NCBI GenBank assembly: GCA_016709665.1
Contig: JADJMI010000003.1
Coordinates: 124,001 to 188,000 of the forward strand
Direction: 5' to 3'
DNA: 64,000 nucleotides
Source of the DNA: Betaproteobacteria bacterium
GTDB lineage: Bacteria; Pseudomonadota; Gammaproteobacteria; Burkholderiales; Usitatibacteraceae
Made by a program: the position numbers and the translations under genes. Numbering within the stretch: position 1 is the stretch's first letter; every line of letters begins with the position of its first letter. Under the pieces are notes generated by a model. That model worked only from the letters and a program-made list of their open reading frames with translations. It made no database searches and had not been told where the DNA came from. Below are positions 33,973 to 42,087 of the stretch, one piece after another.

Positions 33973-35592
33973 TCAGGCGGGGCGGTCGGCTGCCGCGTCG
34001 GCCAGGATGAGGTCGCTCGCCCGCTCGGCGATCATCGCGACGGGCGCATTGGTGTTGCCGGAGACGAGGGTGGGCATGACGGAACAGTCGACGACGCGAA
34101 GGCCTGCCACGCCGATGGCGCGCAGCCTTGAATCTACCACCGCCATCGCATCGCTGCCCATGCGGCAGGTTCCGGAAGGGTGGAAAATGGTCGCGCCGTT
34201 GCCCCGGCACCAGTCGAGGATCTCGGCGTCGCTCCCGACGCCGGGCCCCGGCCGGTACTCCTCGCGCACGTAGGGCGCCACGGACGGCGTGGACGCGAGC
34301 TTTCGCGCGAACTTCACGGCCTCCACGGCGCAGCGCCGGTCTTCCTCGGCCGAGAGGTAATTGGGGATCATCGCCGGCGGCTGGAAGGGATCGGCCGACT
34401 TGATGCGCACCGTCCCGCGCGAGCCGGGCCGCAACTGGCATACGCTCAGCGTGAATCCGGAGAAGGGATGCGGCTTCGCGCCGGCGACGTCCGCCGAGAG
34501 CGTGGCGATGTGGAACTGGATGTCCGGCCGCGTCGACTCCGGCAGCACGCGCGTGAAGAGGCCGCCCTGGTTGATGCCGATCGCGAGCGGGCCCTCGCGC
34601 AGGAACAGCCACTGCAGGCCGATCTTCGCCGACCGCCACCACGAGGCGAGGTCGTCGTTGGTGGTGATGGCCTTCGTGCACTTGAAGACGAGGCGCAGCT
34701 GCAGGTGGTCCTGGAGGTTCGCCCCCACGCCGGGGCGGTCGGCCACCACCGCGATGCCGTGCTCGCGAAGCAGCGGTGCCGGACCCACACCCGAGAGCTG
34801 CAGCAATTGCGGGCTCTGGAGCGCACCCGCGGCAAGGATCACCTCGCGCGCGGCGAGCGCCACCTTCGCGCGGCCGCCCTGCCGGTACTCGACGCCGGTG
34901 GCCCGCGTTCCCTCGAAGAGGACGCGGGTGGCGTGGGCGCCGGTCTCCACGCGCAGGTTGGGCCTGCCCCGGGCGGGTTTCAGGTAGGCCACCGCCGTGC
35001 TCGAGCGCCAGCCCTTGCGGGTGAAGAGCTGGTAGTAGCCCACGCCTTCCTGGCGCTCGCCGTTGAAGTCGTCGTTGCGCGGCACGCCGAGGGAGCCGGC
35101 CCCGGCGATGAGGGCCTCGACGAGCTCGTGCCGGCCGCGGATGTCGGAACACGAAATCGGCCCGTCGGCTCCGTGCAGGTCGGAGGCGCCGCGCGAATTC
35201 GACTCGAGCTTGCGGAAGTAGGGCAGCACCTCCTTCCACGCCCAGCCGGCGTTGCCGAGCGCCGCCCAGTGGTCGTAGTCCTCGTGCTGCCCGCGGATGT
35301 AGATCAGCCCGTTGATCGACGAGGATCCGCCCAGGCAGCGCCCGCGCGGCCAGTAGATTCGCCGGCCGTTCATCCCCGGGTCGGGCTCCGTCTCGAAGCG
35401 CCAGTTGTACTCGGGGTGGAACATCGTCTTGCCGTACCCGATGGGGATGTGGATCCAGAGGTAATTGTCCCGGGGGCCGGCCTCCAGCAGCAGCACGGAG
35501 TGCCTGCCGTTCTCGGAGAGGCGGGCCGCCAGCGCGCAGCCGGCGGTGCCCGCGCCGACGACGACGAAATCGTGGGTTGAGCTCTCGGCCAT
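33973..35592 (-). CDS. GMC-family FAD-dependent dehydrogenase (choline/isethionate dehydrogenase-like)
   Basis: 539 residues from the ATG at 35592. Oxidises a primary alcohol with FAD. Seen: FAD-binding VVVGAGTAGCALAARLSE (about 10-27), GMC signature 1 PRGRCLGGSSSINGLIYIRG, signature 2 GALQSPQLLQLSGVGP, and the C-terminal active-site region HPSGTCRMGSDAM with SGNTNAPVAMIAE. The family includes choline dehydrogenase and the isethionate dehydrogenase IseJ, which makes sulfoacetaldehyde. Given xsc nearby, an isethionate or related sulfonated alcohol is a sensible candidate, but choline-like substrates cannot be ruled out. Eight bases after the zinc dehydrogenase gene, so part of the same operon. 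Confidence 0.88.
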   Translation of the reverse strand: MAESSTHDFVVVGAGTAGCALAARLSENGRHSVLLLEAGPRDNYLWIHIPIGYGKTMFHPEYNWRFETEPDPGMNGRRIYWPRGRCLGGSSSINGLIYIRGQHEDYDHWAALGNAGWAWKEVLPYFRKLESNSRGASDLHGADGPISCSDIRGRHELVEALIAGAGSLGVPRNDDFNGERQEGVGYYQLFTRKGWRSSTAVAYLKPARGRPNLRVETGAHATRVLFEGTRATGVEYRQGGRAKVALAAREVILAAGALQSPQLLQLSGVGPAPLLREHGIAVVADRPGVGANLQDHLQLRLVFKCTKAITTNDDLASWWRSAKIGLQWLFLREGPLAIGINQGGLFTRVLPESTRPDIQFHIATLSADVAGAKPHPFSGFTLSVCQLRPGSRGTVRIKSADPFQPPAMIPNYLSAEEDRRCAVEAVKFARKLASTPSVAPYVREEYRPGPGVGSDAEILDWCRGNGATIFHPSGTCRMGSDAMAVVDSRLRAIGVAGLRVVDCSVMPTLVSGNTNAPVAMIAERASDLILADAAADRPA

Positions 35593-35600
35593 GGCGTCGG

Positions 35601-36593
35601 TCAGGGGCGCAGCAGGATCTTGGCCGCGGCGCTGCGGCCGTGGTGGAGGTCGTCGAAGGCGCGTGCGCCGTCGGCGAGCGGCCTGTCTTCCACCCAGGCG
35701 AGGTCGCCGAAGGCCCCTTCGTGCAGGGCGCGCGCGGCGGCGCGCAGGTCGGCCGTGGAGTAGGTGTAGGCCCCGATGAGCGTCACCTCCGCCAGCGTGA
35801 GCTTCCTCATGTCGATCTCGGAGGCCCAGTCCTGAAGCCCGATGTGCAGCACCACGCCGCCGGGCTTCACCGCGGCCATCGCGGCCTTGCGCGTGGGTGC
35901 CGCGCCCACGGCGTCGATGACGAGGTCGATCGAGCCCTCGCCCGGGCCGCCACCGGCCAGCGGGTCGAAGGCATCGACCGCCGCCGCTCGCTTCGCCGCA
36001 TCGCGCCGCAGCGGGTTGGTTTCCGCCAGGTGGATCCGGCGAGCGCCCCAGGTGCGCAACAGCAGCGCGGCGAGAAGCCCGATGGCGCCCCCGCCGATCA
36101 CCAGCACGGTGCACTCGGGCACGGGGCGGGCCAGCGCCCGCGAGGCGAGCGTGACGGCGTGCAATGCGGTGGCGGCCGGCTCCGTGAGCGCGGCGGCGCG
36201 CACGTCCATGCCTTCGGGAAGGTCGATCACGGCGCTGGCCGCCGTGACCACGCGCTCGGCGAATCCGCCCGGGCGCTGCATGCCGATCATCGTGCGGTTG
36301 GCGCAGAGGTTGTCGCGGCCCTGCACGCAATAGTCGCAGTGCCCGCAGGCGATGATGGGGTTCACCGTGACGCGCCGGCCCTTGCCCGGGCCCTCGAGGA
36401 TCTCGCCGGCGAGTTCGTGGCCGAGGATGAGGGGCGGCACGCGGCGCGGGTCGTGGCCATGAAAGGCGTGCATGTCGGATCCGCAGATGCCGACCGCGTC
36501 GACGCGGATGAGGACTTCCCCGGGGGCCGCGGCCGGGTCCGGCTCGTCGCGGTGCACGACCTGGTTGGGAGCGGTGTAGACGAGCGCTTTCAT
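35601..36593 (-). CDS. Zinc-dependent medium-chain alcohol dehydrogenase
   Basis: 330 residues. Catalytic zinc site VGICGSDMHAFHGHDP and LGHELAGEI; structural zinc cysteines in IIACGHCDYCVQGRDNLC; Rossmann loop VLVIGGGAIGLLAALLLRTWGA. The subfamily covers sorbitol, threonine and polyol dehydrogenases. In the DHPS-degrading cluster hpsNOP a dehydrogenase pair (HpsO, HpsP) interconverts enantiomers; this gene and the SDR next to it could fill those places. Four-base gap from the SDR gene. Confidence 0.85.
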   Translation of the reverse strand: MKALVYTAPNQVVHRDEPDPAAAPGEVLIRVDAVGICGSDMHAFHGHDPRRVPPLILGHELAGEILEGPGKGRRVTVNPIIACGHCDYCVQGRDNLCANRTMIGMQRPGGFAERVVTAASAVIDLPEGMDVRAAALTEPAATALHAVTLASRALARPVPECTVLVIGGGAIGLLAALLLRTWGARRIHLAETNPLRRDAAKRAAAVDAFDPLAGGGPGEGSIDLVIDAVGAAPTRKAAMAAVKPGGVVLHIGLQDWASEIDMRKLTLAEVTLIGAYTYSTADLRAAARALHEGAFGDLAWVEDRPLADGARAFDDLHHGRSAAAKILLRP

Positions 36594-36597
36594 GGGT

Positions 36598-37365
36598 TCA
36601 CCCCGCGGAGAAGCCGCCGTCGACGAAGATCGTCTGGCCGGTCACGTAATCGGAAGCGCGGCTGGCGAGGTAGACCGCCGTGCCGCGAAGGTCGCGAAGC
36701 TCGCCGTTGCGCTTCGCGAAGGTGGACTGCGCCATTCTCTCCCAGCGGGCGGGGTCTTTCACCACGGGCGCGGTGAGTTCCGTGGGAAAGAACCCCGGCG
36801 CGATGGCGTTGGCGGTGACGCCGTCCTTCGAGAGCGCCTCGGCCAGCGCGCGCGTGAGCTGCATGACGCCGCCCTTCGAAGCGCCGTACGGAGCGCTCAT
36901 GGGAAAGGCGCGCACCGACTGGAGCGAGGCGATGTTGATGATGCGCCCCCAGCCGCGCGCGACCATCGCCGGGGCGAGGGCCTGGGCGAGGAAGAAGGGA
37001 GCGGAAAGATTGATCGCGACGGTCGTGTCCCAGGCGTCGTCGTCGATCTCCCGAAGCGACCCGCGCCGGTTAACGCCCGCCGCGTTCACGAGGATGTCGG
37101 GGTCGCCGAAGCTATCGCCGGCCCGCGCGGCGGCGGCGCGCAGGCAGGCGCGGTCGGAGAGGTCCGCGGCGAGCGTCACGGCCCGGCCGCCCTCGGCCTC
37201 GACTTGCGCGCGCGCATCCTCCAGTTCCCGCTCGCGCCGGGCCACCAGCACGACCGAAGCGCCGGCCTCGGAGAGCGCTCGCGCGATCTCGCGTCCGATG
37301 CCCGAACTCGCGCCCGTGACGAGCGCCACGCGGCCGGCGAGATCGAAGGCGGAAGGCGCGGTCAT
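36598..37365 (-). CDS. Short-chain dehydrogenase/reductase
   Basis: 255 residues from the ATG at 37365, overlapping the HisD-family gene as ATGA. Classical SDR: cofactor loop VTGASSGIGREIARAL, NAAGVNRRG, catalytic Ser in IINIASLQS, and YGASKGG with Tyr and Lys. Substrate unknown; gene order next to an HpsN-like enzyme and a zinc dehydrogenase points to oxidation of a hydroxylated C3 compound. Confidence 0.87.
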   Translation of the reverse strand: MTAPSAFDLAGRVALVTGASSGIGREIARALSEAGASVVLVARRERELEDARAQVEAEGGRAVTLAADLSDRACLRAAAARAGDSFGDPDILVNAAGVNRRGSLREIDDDAWDTTVAINLSAPFFLAQALAPAMVARGWGRIINIASLQSVRAFPMSAPYGASKGGVMQLTRALAEALSKDGVTANAIAPGFFPTELTAPVVKDPARWERMAQSTFAKRNGELRDLRGTAVYLASRASDYVTGQTIFVDGGFSAG

Positions 37366-38678
37366 CAGGCCTGTACCGGAGCGCCGAGCTCGAAGCGCTC
37401 CTCGGGGAAATACTTGGCCAGGCGATCGTCGGCGGTGCGCGCGTGCGCTTCCATCCCCTCGAGCCGGGAGATCCGGGCGGTGACCTGCGCGATCTCGTGG
37501 CTCGCCGCGCGCGTCATGCGCTGCCAGGTGACCGTCTTGATGAACTTGTGGACCGAGAGCCCGCCCGAATAGCGGGCCGCGCCGCGGGTCGGCAGCACGT
37601 GATTCGGGCCCGAGGCCTTGTCCCCGAAGGCGACCGTCGTCTCCTCGCCGAGGAAGAGCGAGCCGTAGCAGGTGAGCCGCCCGAGCCACCAGTCGAGGTC
37701 GGCGGCGTGCACCTCGAGGTGCTCGCAGGCGTAGCGATCGGAGACCTGCGCCACCTCCTCGCGGGAGTCGCAGACGATCACCTCGCCGTAGTCGCGCCAG
37801 GCGGCGCCGGCGGCGTCGCGGGCGGTGGCGGGGAGCGCTTCGACGAGCAGCGGCACGCGGCGCATCACGTCCTCGGCCAGCGCCTTCGACGTGGTGAACA
37901 GCCACGCCGGCGACTCGTGCCCGTGCTCGGCCTGGCCCACGAGGTCCGAAGCCACGATGGCCGGGTCGGAGGTCTCGTCGGCGATCACCGCCACTTCCGA
38001 CGGGCCGGCGAACACGTCGATGCCCACCTTGCCGAAGAGCGTGCGCTTGGCCTCGGCCACGAACTTGTTGCCCGGCCCCACGATGATGTCGGCGGGCCTG
38101 CCGGTGAAGAGCCCGTAGGCGAGCGTGGCGATGGCCTGCACGCCGCCGAGCGTCATGATGACGTCGGCGCCCGCGACCTGCATCGCGTAGAGGACTTGCG
38201 GATGGATGCCCTCGCCCCGGAAGGGCGTCGAGCAGGCGATCACCGTGGGCACGCCCGCGGCCTTGGCGGTGGCGATGGCCATGTAGGCCGACGCGATGTG
38301 CGCGTAGCGGCCCGTGGGCACGTAGCAGCCGGCCACGTTCACGGGGATGAGGCGCTGGCCGGCCTGGAGCCCGGGGCGCACCTCGATCGAGAATTCGCGC
38401 ATCGACTCCCGCTGGGCCTCGGCGAAGCGGCGGACCTGCCCGGCGGCGAACTCGATGTCGCGCTTCACGGATGGCTCGATGCCGGCCGTGCGCCGCTCGA
38501 TGTCGGCCGGCGTGAGGACGATCTCGCCCGTCCACTTGTCGAGCTTCTGCGCGTACTCGCGGACGGCCGTTTCGCCGCGGCGCTCGATCTCGCCCAGCAT
38601 TTCCTCGACCACCCTGCGCGCGTTGCCGCCTTCGGTGTCGGGCGTCTTGGCCGCCTTCTTCAGGTAATGGATCGCCAT
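37365..38678 (-). CDS. HisD-family dehydrogenase, probably sulfopropanediol 3-dehydrogenase-like (HpsN-like)
   Basis: 437 residues. The fold and catalytic set of histidinol dehydrogenase are kept: zinc ligands Gln249 and His252 (GQAEHGHESP), Asp353 (GDKASGPNHVLPTRG) and His412 (EGMEAHARTA), with Glu319-His320 in RYACEHLEVHAA. However, no other his gene is near; it lies in a TRAP transporter operon between permease and dehydrogenase genes. HisD paralogues in this context, such as HpsN, oxidise (R)-2,3-dihydroxypropane-1-sulfonate to sulfolactate. The segment GGLSVHKFIKTVTWQ differs from normal HisD and resembles such paralogues. The exact substrate is inferred. Confidence 0.8.
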   Translation of the reverse strand: MAIHYLKKAAKTPDTEGGNARRVVEEMLGEIERRGETAVREYAQKLDKWTGEIVLTPADIERRTAGIEPSVKRDIEFAAGQVRRFAEAQRESMREFSIEVRPGLQAGQRLIPVNVAGCYVPTGRYAHIASAYMAIATAKAAGVPTVIACSTPFRGEGIHPQVLYAMQVAGADVIMTLGGVQAIATLAYGLFTGRPADIIVGPGNKFVAEAKRTLFGKVGIDVFAGPSEVAVIADETSDPAIVASDLVGQAEHGHESPAWLFTTSKALAEDVMRRVPLLVEALPATARDAAGAAWRDYGEVIVCDSREEVAQVSDRYACEHLEVHAADLDWWLGRLTCYGSLFLGEETTVAFGDKASGPNHVLPTRGAARYSGGLSVHKFIKTVTWQRMTRAASHEIAQVTARISRLEGMEAHARTADDRLAKYFPEERFELGAPVQA

Positions 38679-38682
38679 GTCG

Positions 38683-40002
38683 TCATTTCCCGTAGATGTA
38701 GGTCGGAAGCCACAGCGCGATCTGGGGGAACACGATGATGAGGATGAGCCCCAGGAGCTGCAGCCCCATGAACTGGAGCATGCCCTTGTAGATGTCGCCG
38801 AGCTCCCACTGCGGCACCACGCCCTTCAGGAAGTAGGCCGACATCGCCACCGGTGGCGAGAGCCACGCCGTCTGCAGGTTCACCGCGACGAGGATCCCGA
38901 ACCACGCCTTGTCGAAGCCCAGCTTGTCCACGAGCGGCAGCAGGAAGGGAACGACGATCAGCACGATCGGCACCCACTCGAGCGGCCAGCCGAGCAGGAA
39001 GATGAGCGCCATGATGATGAACAGCATCACGTACGGGTTGAGGTCCAGCCCGAGGAGCAGCTCCGTGAGCATGCTCGGCGTGCCCAGGCGCGCGAACACC
39101 GCCCCGAAGAAGTTGGACGCCGCCACGAGGAAGAGGATCAGCACGGAGATCTCGAGCGTGCGGATGAGCGAATCCTTGAGGTTGGCGCGGGTGAGCCGCC
39201 CGTACGCGGCGGTGAGGGCGAGCGAGCCCAGGGCGCCGCAGGCCGCCCCCTCGGTGGGCGTGGCGAGGCCGAAGACGATGCTGCCCAGGGCCGCGAGCAC
39301 CAGCGCCGCGGGCGGCACCAGGCCCTGGAAGAACTGCACCCACACCTCGCGCATGTTGGCCGGATGCTCCTCGATCGGCAGGGCGGGCCCGAGCGCCGGG
39401 TTGATCATGCAGCGGATCATCGCGTAGCCGGTGAAGAGCAGGGCCAGCATGACGCCGGGGACGATGGCCGCCGCGAAGAGCGTGGTGACGGGAACCTCGA
39501 GCACGGGCCCCATCACCACCAGCATGATCGAGGGCGGGATGAGGATGCCCAGCGTGCCGCCCGCGGCGATGAGGCCGGCGGAAAGCTTCACGTCGTAGCC
39601 CGAGCGGGTCATGGACTTGCCGGCCATGATCCCGAGGATGGTGACGGAGGCGCCCACGATGCCGGTGGCGGCGGCGAAGATCGTGGCCACGAACATCACC
39701 GCGAGGTAGAGCGAGCCACGCACGCGCGCGAGCATCTTCTGCACCGCGTCGAAGAGGCGCTCCATGAGGTTCGCCTGCTCCATCATGATGCCCATGAAGA
39801 CGAAGAGCGGAACCGCCGCGAGGGTCTGCTCCATCATCGAGGCGTTGAACTGCAGCGTCATGAGGTAGAAGACGAGCTCGCCGAAGCCCCAGTAGCCGAA
39901 CACGAGACCCAGGAAGATCAGCGTGAAGGAGATCGGGAAGCCCACGAAGATGCCGGCCAGCATCGCCCCGATCATGAGGAAGCCGATCATCTCCGGGCTC
40001 AT
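38683..40002 (-). CDS. dctM: TRAP transporter large permease (DctM)
   Basis: 439 residues with about 12 membrane helices. Motifs: IPLFVFMGIMMEQ-like VPLFVFMGIMMEQANLMERL, GGTLGILIPPSIMLVVMG and the second-half counterpart TAWLSPPVAMSAYFLKG. Drives sodium-coupled import with DctQ and DctP. The ATG at 40002 overlaps dctQ by ATGA; the frame is open upstream but meaningless. Confidence 0.94.
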   Translation of the reverse strand: MSPEMIGFLMIGAMLAGIFVGFPISFTLIFLGLVFGYWGFGELVFYLMTLQFNASMMEQTLAAVPLFVFMGIMMEQANLMERLFDAVQKMLARVRGSLYLAVMFVATIFAAATGIVGASVTILGIMAGKSMTRSGYDVKLSAGLIAAGGTLGILIPPSIMLVVMGPVLEVPVTTLFAAAIVPGVMLALLFTGYAMIRCMINPALGPALPIEEHPANMREVWVQFFQGLVPPAALVLAALGSIVFGLATPTEGAACGALGSLALTAAYGRLTRANLKDSLIRTLEISVLILFLVAASNFFGAVFARLGTPSMLTELLLGLDLNPYVMLFIIMALIFLLGWPLEWVPIVLIVVPFLLPLVDKLGFDKAWFGILVAVNLQTAWLSPPVAMSAYFLKGVVPQWELGDIYKGMLQFMGLQLLGLILIIVFPQIALWLPTYIYGK

Positions 40003-40598
40003 TGCGGCCACCTCCCGGCGCGCGCGGCGTGGATGCTCTTCAGCAATTCCGAGACGCCCTGGATCAGCAGGAAGGCGATGCCGAAGGGCAGGCAGGAGCG
40101 CACGGGCCCCAGAAGCGGCATCCACGCGGTGTCCATGCCGCGCTCGCCGCGCTCGATCGAGGTCCACGCCCACTTGGAGGCGACCCACAGGAAGACGAGC
40201 ATGGCCGGGAAGTAGAAGACGAGATAGAGCGCGGTGTCCACGCGGCCCTGCGTCCTCACCGACCATTTGCGATACAGGAAGTCGGAGCGGATGTGCACGC
40301 CCTTGGAGAGCGCGTAGCCGGCGCCGAGCACGAAGAAGGAGCCGTAGATCATGCGGCTCAGGTCGTAAGCCCAGACGGTGGGCGCGGCGAAGGCGTAGCG
40401 CGCGACGACCTCGTAGACCATGGCGAGCATGAGCGGGATCGAGAGCCAGCTCACCAGGTGGCCGATCCACTGGCTGAAGGTGTCGATCACGACGATCGTG
40501 CGGTGCATCCACGGCGGCATGTCGTCCGGCAGGCCGACGCTCACGTCGGCGCGGCGTCCGGCGATCATCTCGTCGGCGAGTTCGGGTGTGTCGGCCAT
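39999..40598 (-). CDS. dctQ: TRAP transporter small permease (DctQ)
   Basis: 199 residues with four hydrophobic helices, including LSIPLMLAMVYEVVARYAF, SFFVLGAGYALSKGVHIRSD (the conserved GAA.AL...HVRVD-type segment) and a final helix LPFGIAFLLIQGVSELLKSI. Longer N-terminal soluble tail than usual. Overlaps dctM. Confidence 0.9.
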   Translation of the reverse strand: MADTPELADEMIAGRRADVSVGLPDDMPPWMHRTIVVIDTFSQWIGHLVSWLSIPLMLAMVYEVVARYAFAAPTVWAYDLSRMIYGSFFVLGAGYALSKGVHIRSDFLYRKWSVRTQGRVDTALYLVFYFPAMLVFLWVASKWAWTSIERGERGMDTAWMPLLGPVRSCLPFGIAFLLIQGVSELLKSIHAARAGRWPQ

Positions 40599-40700
40599 TT
40601 CCTGCGTGCCTCCTGGTTTTTTCGTCGCCTGCGCGGGCGCACGACTCCCGGCGGCGCGCGGAGGTGCCGCCGGGGTCGGTCGGGTCGGGGCTCTGGAGCT

Positions 40701-40725
40701 GCCGCGGGCGGTTCGCGCCCGCGGC
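40701..40725 (-). promoter_or_regulatory. Hairpin between dctP and dctQ
   Basis: GCCGCGGGCG and CGCCCGCGGC (10 bp, 5-base loop), just after dctP in the 138-base gap before dctQ. No U-tract. Such intercistronic stems often protect the mRNA of the binding protein so that more of it is made than of the permeases. Confidence 0.5.
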
Positions 40726-40736
40726 CGCGAGTCGCG

Positions 40737-41873
40737 CTACTTCTTGTTCTTCTTCGCCAGTTCCTCGGCGTAGGCCGTACCCAGGCTCGCGTTGGTGCGC
40801 TGGGCCTGAGCCCAGAAGGGGATGGCCGTCTCGGCGAATGCCTTCTGGCTGTCCCACACCTTCTTGAAGAAGGGGTTGGCCGCCGCGTTCTTCTCGAAGT
40901 TCTTCATCGCGGCCGCGGAGTACTCCTTGAAGTATTCCGGCGGCGTGTCGTGCAGGATCACGCCGTGCTTCTCGGTGAGTTCCTTGAGCGCCTTGCCGTT
41001 CTCGCTGATGCGGTAGGCGAAGGCCTTCGTGAGGGCGGCGTTGGCCGAGACCTCGATCGCCTTCTGCTGGCCGGGGGTGAGCTTCTTCCAAACGTCGCCG
41101 TTCAGGTAGAGGTCGGCGTTCACGACCACCTGGTGCAGGCCCTGCAGGTAGTAGTGCTTGAGCACCTTCTGGAAGCCGAAGGTCATGTCCGGCTTCGGGC
41201 AGCACCATTCGGCCGCGTCGATCACGCCTTTCTCGAGGCCGGGCAGGATGTCGCCGCCGCCCATGGCCACGGAGGCCACGCCGATGTCGTTGTAGATCTG
41301 GCCGGGAATGCCGGGGGGCGTGCGGAAGCGGAGCTTGCGGAATTCCGCCATGTTGGCGATGGGCTTCTTGAACCAGCCCAGGGCCTCGGGGCCCACCGGC
41401 TGCAGGATGAAGCCCTTCACGTTGACCTTCATCTCCTTCCAGAGCTGGTCGTAGAGCGTCTGCCCGCCGCCGTAGAGGTACCAGGAGAGCCAGGCGAAGT
41501 TGTCCATGCCCACGCCGGAGCCCGCCGCCGGCGAGCCGAAGAGGGCCGCGGCCGGGTGCTTGCCGGACCAGTAGTGCGTCCACGCGAAGCCGCCTTCGAT
41601 GATGCCCTTGTCCACGGCGTCGAGCGTGTCGTTCACCGCCACCACCGCGCCTGCCGGCAGGATCTCGAAGGTCACGGAGTTGTTGGTGAGCGCGGCGACG
41701 TCCGCCGCGAAGTCCTTGAGCATCGTCACCTCGTCGGCGGAGGTGGGGATCACGGACTGCACGCGGATCTTCACCGGCTTCGCCGGCGCCTGCGCCTGCG
41801 TGAGGGCGGGCGCGAGCGCCAGGGCCGCGGCGGCGACGGCCGCGCGGGCGAGGTTCCATCGGGATTGGGCCAT
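40737..41873 (-). CDS. dctP: TRAP transporter substrate-binding protein (DctP)
   Basis: 378 residues with a signal peptide (~1-28, LTQAQA). The DctP fold is seen in VQSVIPTSADEVTMLKDFAAD, the carboxylate-binding Arg segment KLRFRTPPGIPGQIYNDIG, and GVIDAAEWCCPKPDMTFGF, a variant common in the mannitol/chloroaromatic-type TRAP group. First gene of the operon, divergent from the LacI regulator. TRAP systems take up carboxylates and sulfonates (IseKLM and HpsKLM are examples); the operon content favours a sulfonate. Confidence 0.92.
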   Translation of the reverse strand: MAQSRWNLARAAVAAAALALAPALTQAQAPAKPVKIRVQSVIPTSADEVTMLKDFAADVAALTNNSVTFEILPAGAVVAVNDTLDAVDKGIIEGGFAWTHYWSGKHPAAALFGSPAAGSGVGMDNFAWLSWYLYGGGQTLYDQLWKEMKVNVKGFILQPVGPEALGWFKKPIANMAEFRKLRFRTPPGIPGQIYNDIGVASVAMGGGDILPGLEKGVIDAAEWCCPKPDMTFGFQKVLKHYYLQGLHQVVVNADLYLNGDVWKKLTPGQQKAIEVSANAALTKAFAYRISENGKALKELTEKHGVILHDTPPEYFKEYSAAAMKNFEKNAAANPFFKKVWDSQKAFAETAIPFWAQAQRTNASLGTAYAEELAKKNKK

Positions 41874-41982
41874 CGGGTGCTCCTCCTTGTTGGGCGGCCG
41901 CTGGCTACCGGCTCGCCGGTGTTTTCTCGGGATCGCCGCGGGCGGCGCTCAAGCGCCCCGGGGCTTCCCGCCCGGTTGGAAA

Positions 41983-41996
41983 TGAAAGCGCTTGCA
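41983..41996. promoter_or_regulatory. LacI-family operator site 1
   Basis: TGAAAGCGCTTGCA fits the family pattern TGNAANCGNTTNCA. It is in the 214-base gap between dctP and the LacI gene, with a second site 70 bases away. Confidence 0.75.
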
Positions 41997-42052
41997 CGCA
42001 GGGTATTCAGGTGTCGATCCAGCGTCAATGTGCACCGCAACATCGGGGGTAT

Positions 42053-42066
42053 CGCAAGCGCTTTCA
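42053..42066. promoter_or_regulatory. LacI-family operator site 2
   Basis: CGCAAGCGCTTTCA is the reverse complement of site 1 at 13 of 14 positions. It lies 21 bases before the LacI start codon, so binding would also repress the regulator itself. Confidence 0.75.
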
Positions 42067-42087
42067 GAGCGGTGGTAGAGTCCTTCC

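Noticed and set aside
37365..38678. Ordinary histidinol dehydrogenase of the his operon
   Set aside because: Catalytic residues are compatible, but the gene overlaps an SDR gene and follows a TRAP permease; no other his gene is present. Kept as a possibility only.
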